A stretch of 64,000 nucleotides of DNA from Micropterus salmoides (lineage: Eukaryota; Chordata; Actinopteri; Centrarchiformes; Centrarchidae): assembly GCF_014851395.1 (NCBI RefSeq), contig NW_024044459.1, positions 2,950,112 to 3,014,111 on the forward strand, written 5' to 3'. The notes below the pieces were generated by a model. That model ran no database searches, was not told the DNA's origin, and saw only the letters and a list, made by a program, of their open reading frames with translations. Shown one piece after another: positions 31,530 through 43,069 of this stretch (its first letter is position 1; every line of letters begins with the position of its first letter). The translations under genes and the position numbers were made by a program.

Positions 31530-34500
31530 GTACCATACACAAATTTTTACCCTTGTGTCACGCCCCTTCCCCTTTTTGGGTGAAATCAGCTGATCTAATT
31601 TGACTTGCAGAAAATGCAAATTCTATGGTATTTGCCAATTTAATAGCATAAAATAACAATACCGTATTAGTTTTTAGATATTAGGAGCTCAACTCTAATG
31701 GCCAGTCAAGCAAACAATTATGTTATGTCATTGCAGTTGTTACATATGTTGATCCTTTCAGTCTGCTACCAGATAATGTATTTGTGATCTGTCGTCAAGA
31801 TGGGTAATTGTGCCGGTTTGGTAGTCAGTCCAATCTGTCGTTAATGTAAACTAATGACATAGCTGTGGTGAAGAGGAACAACTGTCTGTATTTTGAAGCC
31901 ATTTGTGCTTATTGCAACTTTTTGCTACAAGCCGCGAAGTAGAAAACAAGTCAGTTTAAGCACCTCTTGTCCGTGCTTATTACAGTCCTACGGCTGCCTC
32001 AGTTTCTAGATTTTTTTCATTTTTGTGTTAGAGCATTTATTTGCTGTCAGGATGTAAAGAATTTAAACAAACAAATACTTCTGAAATAAATTGCCTACCC
32101 CAGCTTTAACTTTAAAGTCTTTCAAGTGGACAGACTGATAAACCAAACTAAAACGATGTGTTTTATGGTAGGGTCATATTTTTTCACAGTAAAAACTTTA
32201 CCCCATCACTCTTTCCTGATTAGCTTTGATCTATAGGCACAATTGGCACACAAGTAAATTACTCTCTTTCCCTCTGTGGATGGCCTGAAGCCACAGATCT
32301 CTTCTTATACTCTATACAGCAGCTTTTAAACATGGTGCCACTAGTTATTCAATGGTGAACTTTCTGGGCACATACAGTAAAACTTGATTAATAGCCTGGA
32401 CTTTTATTAGATAAAATCACTGAATTGACACTGCCTGAATTTGCAACAGTGGTCCATATAGGACGGGCCATTTAATTCCTTTCACACAAAACTAAAATAG
32501 GCTATTATCACACTGTTTCACCCAGGACGAATATAAAAATCTTCATTTGATCCAGACATGTGCAGGGGGGGTGCAATGGGTGCTTGAGCACCTGGCCTTT
32601 TGCCCTTTGCCGCCCAAAGTGCCCATTTTTAATACGCAAAATTTCCTTCATTAAATAAAATGACCCAATTGATGACCTTTCACCTGAAGACTTCATCCGT
32701 GACGAGCTCTCCCGTTCAGACACCGTTAGTGATTCAGCAGCACTGCCTACTGGACACCTTCGATTCCGCTGTTAAGAGGGGTTTGCTGCAATGTGCTTGT
32801 TGTGGATTGTTGCAAAGAGAGCATGCACAATTGTTGTGTATATTGCTGTGTCGCCTGCCCGTAGAAGTAATATCAGCTGCCGGCTAACACGACGACACGT
32901 ACGTTACTTCTACACTATAAACAAAGGTGCTCTGTTTACTTCGTTCTGTTTGGGGGAGAAAAGTTTCACGGATGTCGAGAGGTCTGATCTTTTCTATGTA
33001 ATTTGACTTAAATCTTTGCACTTGAACTAGGATTATTAAAGTAACTTAATAAAAGCCTTGTGCATTAAAATAAGTATAACAACATTGGTAAAATTCTAAG
33101 CCTATTCCTCTGACTTATAGCCTACTTCAGCCCTTAAAAAAAAATAAATTCATTAAATTCAGAACAGTATTGAATATATTTACATTTTGACAGCAACAGT
33201 AGTGTTGCTCAACTACAATAAAAACTCAATAACTGGAAATACATATAAAAATGTCAGTGCCAATGTAAAATAAATAATATTTTATTAAACATTTCATACA
33301 TTTTTCTGAAATCTAATAGGGCCGTTTCTTCTTCACTTTTTAATTTGATGTCAGGAATATTATAAAAGATTAATGCTAATTTATTTATTTAGATATATGA
33401 TTAGACATATAGTCAATAAAAATCCAAATATATCTCAGATTCACAATGCAATATATAAAATCATCACAATTTTGCATACTGTAGACACAGACAGACACAC
33501 ACACACCTCTGTCTATAGATTTGTTTGTCTCACTCTTACCCCTGCCATGGCCACCTTCATCCTTTTCCCCATTAATCCTTTCCTTCTCAGATTATTTCCC
33601 ACACTTTTTTAAAATCTGGTATCTTATTTTCTCTACCTGCAGCTCTGCAGCTCTGTGAGAGTCTCCCTAGCAGTCAGCCTTGGTAATGGCTGCAGTATTA
33701 CAGCAGGTCAGTCACTGTGAGCTAGTCCCAAACACTCAACAATCTTTTTATGGTCACATAATTGTTAAATCAGCTAATATATATCCTATAGTTGTTTTAA
33801 TATCTGTAGTCACAGATCACCTCCAGTAGTATCAGCAACAACACAACAGCAGCAGCAGCCGCATCCATAGCAACACCTCAACAGCAACTGTTCCCTGTAA
33901 GTTATGTCATCCCACAGTGTTTTAAAGCTAGAGTTGGGTATTCCCTGTTTCTTTTTGCGTCACAGCATTTGCTGATGTATCGATACAGAAGCATCTGTAT
34001 ATGTATGTCAACAAGGAATACATAACGATATATTTCTATGTCAATAGTATGAGAAGAGTCCTATTTAAATCCTTGTTCCATGTGCCCTTTTTATACTTTG
34101 AGCACCTGCCCTTCCAAATTTTGTAGGCAGCAATTTAACGAAAATAAGCATACCCAACAACACGGAGCAGGATGCAGAGAAACGTGTGGCAGAAATGAGC
34201 AGACAGTGAGCAATGGGCTTCACGTGACAGTATTCACAGGACAGGATAAATTTTTATGAAAAGATGTTTTGATTCTTTTGATCGGTCAATATTAATAATC
34301 AAGAAATTGATATATTACGGACTTAAAGAGCGCTTAGGAAGATGGCACTTTTTTAAATTCTCTTGTTTACCATGCATGTAAATCTGAGTGAATTAGACTT
34401 TGGGGTTCTTCTCTCCATAAAATGAACGATTGATTTGTGGAGGATCTAACCGATCTAACGATGTGATGCATGTCCATACTGACAGAAGTTTAAACATTTA

Positions 34501-36180
34501 TATTTTTATTGACGATCTAAGCAGCTTAGAAGCAGCTAAAGCAGGCAACCCATGGACTTTAGGAGGTACTTCTATAAAAACCAGAACAAGCTAGTAAAGG
34601 GGACAGGCAGCAATTTGGGACTCAGCTGTTAGTTGAGTTTGACTGTAGCATGGTTGACTACCCTGGGAACCAGAAAATCTGTCGAACTCATGCTTCACTT
34701 GCCCCCTCTGGTCAGGCCAATCACAACTCTTCATTTAATAAGAAGCAGGTTTGATGCGATGACTGAAAGAGGAGTGATTTGAAAAGTCACACGTCTTGCT
34801 GCTCTGATTGGATGTAGGTTGTGGTTGTGCGTCCAGTTTGCAGGCCCATCCAGTCCGCTGAACTAGGCTCATAAAACTCAGATTAAACTATCAAACTAGG
34901 CAGTGCTGATCAAATATCTTGAGCATACTGTTAAGGAGATGCTCTTGCTGGTTTCCAGCATTGCATGCAGGGTTGGGGCCGACGCCAATACATGCTAATA
35001 GTGAGATAATAGTTTGATAATAAAGTAGTAATAATTAGGTAATAACCAAGTAGAAGCCAGGTAATAGCAAGGTATCAACAAAGGATATATCTGGGTAATA
35101 TTTGACTGAAATGTGTGTAACTGGGTAACAAGGGGCTAGTAACAAAAGGGACATGTAGAAACATATTTAAAGATAGTAACAAGGCAAAACTATTATATTG
35201 TAGTTCTTGGATGTCAAAATTGGTTTTTAGCACATTTTAATGCTAAAATGTATCATCACATGTGTTGCAAACATTCCCTTTTGCTTCAGGGTAATACTGT
35301 ACAAATTATATGTTTACTGCTGTGACTTGTTACCTGGAACCACTTGTTGTAGTTTCTGAGTAATGACCATGAAACAGGGCTGGAAAAGGCTAAACTACTT
35401 ATTTCTATTTAATTTCAAAATGAGAAACATAAATTGTGAAAGTAGCTAATTTTCTCTACTTGCAGAATGTAGTTACGGATATCCGTTTTATGAACTGCAC
35501 ATCTGTTAACCTTCTGTCAACTCTACAGTAACGTTACTCTTACCTTTGTACATGTTAACAGTATTTATCGTTCGTTTTTGTATATAGTTTTCTTGATCAT
35601 TGATAATCACCTCAGTGTCTCAGATAAGTGTTGCAATGTTAGCTAGTTACTCAGTGTAACACCAATGTTTTCACAGCATAGCTAATGTTGGGTCACTATG
35701 GCTCTTTTACTCTGCTTGGAAGAGTTTCTTGCTTTTGCAAGATGGTATATGTGAGTCAGTTTCATTTTTGGCAGCTCCTCCAAGCACTGAGCACAAAAAA
35801 GAGCCACGGCAACCTAACATTAGCTAGCTAAGCGGTGAAAATCAGGCTTACGTTGGTAGCACATGCAAATTATTAGTACCACCTCCGACTCATTTTGAGT
35901 CAGGAAAAACCCTGACAGCAGGACTAGACAATATAAATCAGAGGGATCAACAGATGATCAGCAGGACAAGAAAGTAAAAAAAAAACCATTTCTTTTATAC
36001 AAACTGTTATTTGTTTATATATATTCATTAAATCTTTGCTTTTATTTACAAATTACCCACAGTGCGAACAAGCAGTTTGTGTGTTGCCTTCAACATACAG
36101 TACAATATTAACACAGTTTAAAGGCTGAAGAGTATGGAGACTTGCAGTATAATGGCAGATACTATGCCTCAAATTATCAT
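31530..36180. other. cacna1b intron, no recognised genes
   Basis: A long AT-rich intronic stretch lies between the exons 36270-36187 and 27252-27046. It has a short (CA) run near 33495, a CAG-rich patch near 33840-33860, and a GGTAATA-rich degenerate stretch at about 35010-35130. Short related motifs TGAGCACCTGGCC (about 32584) and TGAGCACCTGCCC (about 34099) occur. I see no exon or classifiable element. Confidence 0.4.
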
Positions 36181-36186
36181 CCTCAC

Positions 36187-36270
36187 CAACAGATGAGATG
36201 TCGGTGAAGTGATCCTCGCCTTCCTCTGCATTGATGAGGTCATCCTTACTCTTCTTGGTCCTTTTCAGCA
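36187..36270 (-). CDS. cacna1b: cacna1b exon: I-II linker
   Basis: The 84-nt exon reads VLKRTKKSKDDLINAEEGED then HFTDISSVG, cytoplasmic I-II linker sequence. DLINAEEGEDHF closely matches the CaV2.2 linker (DLIHAEEGEDRF in mammals) and clearly differs from CaV2.1 and CaV2.3. The acceptor ..TTTGCAG precedes 36270 and the donor GTGAGG follows 36187. It is phase 1 at both ends, so skipping this exon would keep the frame. Confidence 0.95.
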
Positions 36271-36528
36271 CTGCAAATACAATAAGGGAAAAAATGAATC
36301 ACACAAGTGATAAAGCACCTAACCTGATTTAATTCTTTAACTCCAAAGCTTTTGTTTAAGTTCAATAAGGAAGATCCTTTATTTCACAATCTCTCTTTAG
36401 TTCCTGTGATGAATTTCTAATAAGTCTTTCTCGCTCTGCCTTGTGTCAGTCTTCTCAAGATTAAACCGGAGCTACCGTGTGTAAAACAATTAACTGTTTA
36501 AGTAGAAATGCTCAAAATTCACTGGTTC

Positions 36529-36660
36529 CATCCATCCATCCATCCATCCATTCATCGTCAGCCGCTTATCCTGCGTACAGGGTCGCGGGGGGCTGGAGCC
36601 TATCCCAGCTGACATCAGGCGAAAGGCAGGGTACACCCTGGACAGATCGCCAGTACATTG
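36529..36660 (-). repeat. 3' fragment of teleost CTGGCGA-type repeat, inverted
   Basis: An (ATCC)n run is followed by TCGTCAGCCGCTTATCCTGC, GGCTGGAGCCTATCCCAGCT and GGGTACACCCTGGACAGATC. This is the reverse complement of the 3' part of the repeat at 39074-39421. Confidence 0.8.
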
Positions 36661-36689
36661 CAGTCACTGGTTCCAGCATCTCAAATTAA

Positions 36690-37060
36690 ATTTTTGCAGG
36701 TTTTCATTTTTTATGATATTAAACTTACTAATTTTTGATTTTGGACTGTTGTTCAACAAAACAAGACATCCGAATATGTCTGCTTGGGCCCCTGGATAAT
36801 GTGATAGACATTTTTATTACTCGCATTTGATAGGCCAAACAATTTAGAAAATAATTGTTAGATTAATCGGTAATGAAAATGTTCCCAGCTCACTGTCAGG
36901 GAAAGTATCAAAACTACAGAGAAGAGAAGAGCTCTAAAACTACTTTAAGGGCCCTCGTACTCCCACGCCGCCTCTAACTCCAGTGAGCTTTACACTCTGC
37001 TCTTCATTCTAATCTCATTACCCTTCCACCCTGGAACCCATAATCACTGTGACTGTTGTT
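36690..37060. other. Intronic sequence, nothing recognised
   Basis: No exon or classifiable repeat is seen between the repeat fragment and the (CA)n run. Confidence 0.4.
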
Positions 37061-37070
37061 GCGTGTATTC

Positions 37071-37127
37071 TCACACACACACGCGCACACACACACACAC
37101 ACACGCACACACACACACACACACACA
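37071..37127 (+). repeat. (CA)n microsatellite
   Basis: A CA run with CG interruptions of about 28 units lies in the intron upstream of exon 36270-36187. Confidence 0.9.
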
Positions 37128-37489
37128 GCAAGTTACCAATATAGACACATAATATAACCTACTAACAACTGTACATATAGCATAGGTATATGTATATTGA
37201 ATATCATAAGTATATACATTCTGTATAAGTGCAGTTTAGAATGTGGATATATCTATAGACAATAATATATATACAATATATATCTATAGACTATAATTAC
37301 CTACCCTCACCTATGGTCATGATGGCTGGGTCATGACAAAAAGAACTAGATAAGGGTACAAGCGGCTGAAATGTTTTTTTTCTCAGGAGGGTGGCTGGTG
37401 TATCCCTTAGAGATAGGGTGAGAAGCCAAGTCATCTGTGAGGAACACGGACCCATAACTCCTGACCCATAGCCGTCCCACTACATGCCC

Positions 37490-38700
37490 ACTGGACCCGA
37501 TTCCTACGAATCTCCTCCAAGTAATATCTCCTACCACTTCCAAAAGGGCTCGGGTTACACCCTTGCTTAAAAAGCCCTCATTTGACCCAACTCAAGTTGA
37601 GAACTATCGGCCAGTTTCTCTTCTGCCATTTTTATCCAAAACTATCGAACGGGCTTCAAACAGGTCTCAGAATTCCTCTCACAGAATGACCTCCTAGTTC
37701 GATATCAGTCTGGTTTTAAGAGTGGCCACTCTACTGAAACGGCTCTTTTGTCTGTAAAGCTGCAGGCCAATCCTCGGTTCTTATCCTGCTTGACCTATCA
37801 GCTGCCTTTGACACAGTCAATCACAGGATCCTGCTATCAGCACTATCAGCGATGGGCATTTCGGGTAAAGCACTCCTGTGGATCCTCAACCATCACTACA
37901 ACCAGGGTGGTGAGAAACTTGGGTGTCATGACTGATGACCAGATGTCCTTTTCAGACCATGTTGCTGCTGTCTCTCGGTTGTGTCGCTTTGCTCTATACA
38001 ACATCAGAAAAATCAGGGCCTACCTCACTCAATATGCCACCCAGCTTCTTATACAGGCCATGGTTACCTCTCGCCTCGACTATTGCAATGCCCTCCTAGT
38101 GGGTCTTGATCAGCCTAAAAGGATGCATGTCACTCCATTGCTGTGGGACCTCCACTGGCTACCCATGGCCTCCAGAATCAGATTCAAGTCACTAATGCTT
38201 CCTTCTCGGCCACTACGCTCCTCCAACGAATGCCGCCTGGCTCTGCCATCCCTTCACACAAAGCAATCCCAGTCCCAGCTGTTCGCATCTGTGACACCAC
38301 GATGGTGGAACGAGCTACCACATACCATCAGAGCAGAGCTCTCTAACTTCAAGAAGCTCTTGAAAACTCTTCTCTTCCGAGAACACTTCCTCTTATAACA
38401 CTTCCAACTCCTAAAATCTAACATGCACTTTCTGTGCTCTTCTTCTTCTATCCCCTACAATTATCTTGTATTGATTGCACTTTTTGTAAACTAACTTCTT
38501 TCCCTAGGTATTTACCCCATTGATGTGATATGAGCCATTAGCGCTTACTAGTATTTATTGCTGCTTTTATTAATATGTATTGTCAGTTGTAGATCTCGTT
38601 CTGTATTTGATACTCTGTTGATGCTTGTATGTTGTTCCTCAAATGTAAGTCACTTTGGATAAAAGCATCTGCCAAATGAGTAAATGTAATGTAAATGTAA
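37490..38700 (+). mobile_element. L2-type LINE, internally deleted, with GGATAAAAGC tail
   Basis: The copy starts within the reverse transcriptase: VTPLLKKPSFDPTQVENYRP (about 37553-37612), then LLDLSAAFDTVNHRIL around 37784-37831. It jumps at about 37860 to NLGVMTDDQMSFSDHVAAVS (about 37916-37975), deleting the YADD region. The C-terminal part is open from 37748 to 38398: YCNALLVGLDQPKRMHVTPL, LHWLPMASRIRFKSL and WWNELPHTIRAELSNFKKLL. The tail reads TTTGGATAAAAGCATCTGCC then AAATGAGTAAATGTAATG. The copy is dead through the deletion. Confidence 0.85.
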
Positions 38701-39073
38701 ATGGAGTACAGCTGCAAGAGGGAGAAAGACTTGGAGGCATTCATTTTCAAATATAGTGCCCACACGATCTTGTTTAATAGCAGATGTATTTGGGAACAAT
38801 TCTCACGAACCACAAAACAGCATCCATTCCACACTTGACGACAAGTTGTGAGCCACAACAAACATGAGTGGTAGATGGGTTGACCTGCTGTTTGATGGTG
38901 TTGCAGCACAACATTGTTAATGACAATAAGTGCATTTAACAAGTTACACCATCTCTGAAACACTTCATTATTGTTTCTTTGATGTACAACAAACGAAAAC
39001 TTAGCTACGCTACTAAAACGGACAACAAAACTTAACAGGAACTATTAAGAGCAATTAAAAATTGATGGAAAGC

Positions 39074-39421
39074 TGATGGGCGGTGCAGTGGTTAGCACCA
39101 TCACCTCACAGCAAGAAGGTTGTGGGTTCAAACCCCGGTTGCCCCGGCCTTTAAGTGTGAAGTTTGCATGTTCTCCCCGTGTCTACGGGGGTCTCTCCGG
39201 GTGCTCCGGCTTACTCCCACCATCCAAAGACATGCGGAGTAGGTTGATTGGTGACCCTAAATTGTCCTTAGGTGTGAGTGAGCGGTTGTTTGTCTATGTG
39301 TGGCCCTGCGATGGACTGGCGACCTGTCCAGGGTGTACCTTGCCTTTCGCCTGATGTCAGCTGGGATTTGCTCCAGCCCCCCAATCCTGTACGCAGAATA
39401 AGCGGTTGACGATGGATGGAT
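39074..39421 (+). repeat. Teleost ~350-bp interspersed repeat (tRNA-like head)
   Basis: It runs GGGCGGTGCAGTGGTTAGCA, GGGTTCAAACCCCGG, CATGTTCTCCCCGTGTCT, GCGATGGACTGGCGACCTGT, CCAGGGTGTACC, and ends GCGGTTGACGATGGATGGAT. I recognise this as one of the commonest dispersed repeats of fish. The head resembles tRNA A and B boxes, but it is not a functional tRNA. Fragments lie at 36529-36660 and 52203-52260. Confidence 0.85.
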
Positions 39422-39517
39422 AAAGTCTGGACAAATTACTGAGTGGGCTCCAATCAGAGGCAGAACCTAGTTTGTATTTTAATTCAATTCAATATAATTC
39501 AATATATATAGCGCCAA

Positions 39518-39800
39518 TTCATAATAAATGTAAAAGCTCCATACTTGTATAGCTCCTTTCTAGTCTTTTTGACCACTCAAGCGCTTTTACACTACATCTG
39601 CATTCACCAGTCATACACATTCATACACTGAGCCTAAGTGCTCAAACAGAAACATTCACACAGCTGCCAGGCTGTTTGTTCCGCCAGGAGTTTTGTATAT
39701 TGCCCAAGGACACTTTGACATGCAACCAGGGGGAGCCGGGGATTGAACCGCCAACCTTCCGATTAACAGCCAACCCGCTCTACGTCCTGAGCCACAGCCT
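39518..39800 (-). repeat. tRNA-derived SINE, full copy, minus strand
   Basis: On the minus strand it begins AGGCTGTGGCTCAGGACGTA with an A box, then a B box within GGCGGTTCAATCCCCGGC, then CACTTAGGCTCAGTG-type sequence. It ends in AAAAGCGCTTGAGTGGTCAA, AAGACTAGAAAGGAGC and ATACAAGTATGGAGC, a LINE-like tail. The plus-strand copy is at 46290-46600, and partial copies lie at 40090-40200 and 491-524. Confidence 0.8.
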
Positions 39801-40089
39801 ATAAAAGCTTTTGCACTGCACTCTTCTTATAAAGCCATACTCTTTGTAGTATTATTAATAGAGACCCAACAATTTCCATCAAGAGTAATGACTTGGCGAC
39901 ACAGGCAAGGAAAACTCCCTTTTAGCAGGATGGAAACTTTAACAGAACCATGACTCAGGGCCAACACAAGAATTCCACACAGAATTACAAAAATTTGAAA
40001 TACCTTTATAATAAATACTGCCCATCCCTGACTGTACCAACTGCACATCAGAAGGAGACTAACATTCATACACACACAAACAGAATTTA

Positions 40090-40200
40090 GTAATTTAGTT
40101 CAGTATCTTGCACAAGGACACTTAGACATGCAGACTGGAGGACATGGGGATCAAATAACTGAACTTCTTACTAGTACACAATCCACTCTACCTCCTAAGA
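40090..40200 (-). repeat. Degenerate SINE head, minus strand
   Basis: GTATCTTGCACAAGGACACT followed by GGAGGACATGGGGATCAAAT, and then CCACTCTACCTCCTAAG, matches the head of the SINE at 39518-39800, more diverged and lacking the tail. Confidence 0.6.
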
Positions 40201-40429
40201 AAGAAGTAAGAAGTTGGTGTGATGATGAAAAGGATGGTCTCAGTCTGGTGCATGCAGATGCGCTGGCCAACAGTTCTCTTAAACATCTGTACATTTTTGT
40301 TTTGTTATTTTTTGCCTTTATTAATGAAACATGTATTGCTTATGACAGAAATACGCTCATCAACGTGGGAAAAGGAGGTGCAGGGATAGGATTGAGTGCA
40401 GTGCACCTTGAGATGATCACTGCTCACAG

Positions 40430-41465
40430 CATCTCCCGTCCCGTTATGCTTGCTTTGATCTCCTCAATAAAAAGTCAGCTGTAAAGCCTACTCCACCTCC
40501 AGAGGACCGGCAAATGTCAGTATCCACAGCAGATGTGAGAAGAATCCAGCTGACAGTGAATATGAGTAAAGCTGCTGGGCCCGATAACAACCCTGGCCGT
40601 GTACTAAAAACTTGTGCTAATCAAGAAGTCGTTGTTATTACCGTCATCTTCAACATATTACTGTCACAGGACAGGGTTCCAACCTGTTTCAAGACAGCAA
40701 CCATTGCCCCTGTACCTAAAAAGTCTGCAGTGTCTAGATGGCTCTTGTCCCCATAATAATTAAGTGCTGTGGTTCTCCAGCACATAAAGAACAACATCCC
40801 AGTCAACCTGGGCCTACACCAGTTTGCTTTTAGAATCAATAAATCCATAGAGGATGCCATCTCCACTGCCCTCCACTCAGTCTTCACACACAACTGCACC
40901 TACATCAGAATGCTTTTGTGAATTTCAACTCAATATTCACCACAATCTCCCCCATAAAACTGATCAACAAACTTAACCATACTCTGCAACTGGATATTGG
41001 ACTTCCTCACAAACAGACCCCAGGCAGTTCGGATTGGCGGTCATGCCTCCTCCACTCTAGTGTCCAACACAGGAGCCCTCCTCCAGGGCTGTGTGCTCAG
41101 CCCCTTCCTGTTTACGCTGTACACCCATGACTGCATCCGGTGAGAACTCTGTTGTGAATTTTGTGGATGACACCATCATTATCGGCCAGATTTCAAACAA
41201 CATATCAGGAAATCCACAAACTTGCAGAGTGGTGCACAGAGAACAACCAAATGCTTAATGGCAGCAAAACTAAGGAGCTGATTGTTGATTTTCAGACACA
41301 CACTCCTGTCTACATCAGTGGAGCTGAGGAGAAGCAGGTGAAAAGTTTTAGGTTCCTGGGAATTTGCATCACAGAGAACCTGTCATGTTCATCTCACATT
41401 ACGCTGCTGAAGAAAGCTCACAAACTACTGAATTTCTTAAGGAAACCTGAAAATTCAAGTTGTTG
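40430..41465 (+). mobile_element. L2-like LINE fragment, degenerate RT
   Basis: Fragments in all frames belong to a reverse transcriptase of the same group as 27320-28340: KAAGPDNNPGRVLKTCANQ (about 40569-40625), FVDDTIIIGQ (about 41159-41190), ELIVDFQTHTPVYISGAEEK (about 41275-41334) and VKSFRFLGICITENLSCSSH (about 41338-41397). FVDD is the catalytic box, with A replaced by V. Many stops. Confidence 0.75.
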
Positions 41466-41768
41466 TTAACTTATGCTTCATATATCTGGAACAAACTCCC
41501 AGATAACTGCAGGTCTGCTGAAACTGTGAGTTCTTTTAAATAAGACCGAAGACTTCTTTTTACCACTGCCTTTAATTAAATCAAATGTAGATCAATATCG
41601 TACACTGCACTGTAATGGTTTTTATCTCTGTTTCACCCTTTTAAAAATAATATTTTAATATGTTTTTTTTTTTATTTCCCTATGTTGCTTTTATGTTTTA
41701 TGTAAATCACTTTGAATTGCCTTGTTGTTGAAATGTGCTACACAAATAAACTTGCCTTGCCTTATACA
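41466..41768 (+). mobile_element. LINE 3' end of a different CR1-like family
   Basis: A new LINE end begins abruptly with YASYIWNKLPDNCRSAETVS in one frame (about 41471-41530). A 3' UTR follows, ending ATGTGCTACACAAATAAACT then TGCCTTGCCTTAT, a (CCTTG)-type tail. It abuts the L2-like fragment, so two LINEs are joined here. Confidence 0.7.
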
Positions 41769-41769
41769 G

Positions 41770-42600
41770 AGGAGCAATAAAAGGACTGACTGGAAACATC
41801 ACAAACTGGCCAGGAATGTGCATGGCCCAGGACGGAAGAGCTTTTTGTGTGTAAAGCTTGGTTTCGTCAGTTGCATAAAGGGAACTACAACTTAATTGTG
41901 CAACCCTGTACAAGGTACAATCTACCTTGTACATTGTGTTGTGCTTGTGTTTTTTTGCCAGTTTATTAAGTGCATTAGAGTGGGGGACAAAGCAATTCCA
42001 CAGTAATCCCCCTGTAATATTGCTGTATAAAACACCTCTTTTTCTTCTGCATCTACCTGTTTGTTGCTATTCATAAGCTGTTGTCCATTTACAATCTAGT
42101 AATACTAATAATACTAATAATGCTATGTCTTTATGAGCTCTTTTGTTACATAAGAAGCACTAAAGTGCTGCATGGTGCATAGTGCTGATAGTGAAGGATG
42201 ACATCAGCAAAACTGTCCTGAGTTACCTTCCAGCCCCTATGACATTGTGTTTTAAGCTCATGGTTCATTTGTAAAGAGCCAGTGTGAACATGAACCAGAC
42301 CAGAAATAAAGGCAATAATGTATAATTTAACCCTTAGTGGTACTGTAGAGCTGTGTTGTTTGAAAATTGTTCTATTGCACAAGGATGCACAAATATGCTA
42401 AACGCAAAAGGAGAGCATGATAAAGATTTCTGTTGACTATAGATGGGAGTAAGGCATACAGCTGGTGATGGTAATGTACATGTACATGTAATGTTTTGTT
42501 TTCTGGTATATTTAGCTAGTGAACACCTGATTATATCTCTAACATGGCGCAAAATTGTAAAATGATATTTTTTTTACCTAAGTTTATCTTCTATCTTTAC
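41770..42600. other. Intronic sequence, nothing recognised
   Basis: No further exon, RNA or classifiable repeat is visible. A short ACATGTACATGTACATGT-like palindromic run occurs near 42475-42490. Confidence 0.4.
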
Positions 42601-42627
42601 AATAATTCTGAAGATGGCAGTCCTTAC

Positions 42628-42714
42628 CAGAGTTGTTGTGTTTCCTTTTGTACCATGCTCCATCCAGAGATTTCTCCTCTGCGTTCTTGTCTTCCTCAGC
42701 CAGCATCACCTCTT
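42628..42714 (-). CDS. cacna1b: cacna1b exon: I-II linker, with extra ~11 residues
   Basis: The 87-nt exon reads (E)EVMLAEEDKNAEEKSLD then GAWYKRKHNNS, the linker just after the beta-subunit binding helix. The acceptor ..GTTGCAG precedes 42714 and the donor GTAAGG follows 42628. It is phase 1 at both ends. In mammalian CaV2.2, the residues after EEKSPLD go directly to VLKRA; here GAWYKRKHNNS is encoded before the next exon begins with VLKRT. Confidence 0.93.
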
Positions 42715-42889
42715 CTGCAACACAAATACCACACCTGAACTAAATGTCAAAATTAAGTCACATTTGTGTCTAGTGTTTAAAATTTTTTTATTTAAATGTA
42801 ACTGTAATGAGTTAGTGAGGAAATAGTAAGGGCTCACATTTGTAACTCACATTAGGTCGAAGGACTGTGTGTGTGTGTTTGTTTCTGAC

Positions 42890-43005
42890 CTGCTTTGCAG
42901 ATCCACTCTAGGTACCCAGTTAACTCTCTCTCTATTTGCTGCTGTCTGCGGAGCTTCAGGAATTCTTGCCTCTTCTCCACCCGCTCTCTCTCCTTGGCAA
43001 ACTCC
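42890..43005 (-). CDS. cacna1b: cacna1b exon: beta-subunit binding (AID) region
   Basis: The 116-nt exon reads EFAKERERVEKRQEFLKLRR then QQQIERELTGYLEWICKA. This is the alpha-interaction domain of the I-II linker: QQIERELTGYLEWI matches the QQxExxLxGYxxWI motif that binds the calcium-channel beta subunit and, in CaV2 channels, overlaps the G-protein beta-gamma site (QxxER). The acceptor ..TTTCTACAG precedes 43005 and the donor GTCAGA follows 42890. The upstream exon (end of IS6) was not found in the rest of the window. Confidence 0.95.
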
Positions 43006-43069
43006 CTGTAGAAACCACAAAGAAACCACAAACACAAACATGAATGTTTATCCAATCTGACAAGCACAC

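Noticed and set aside
32584..34115. Possible large element bounded by TGAGCACCTG motifs
   Set aside because: The motifs are short and in direct, not inverted, orientation, with no other supporting structure.
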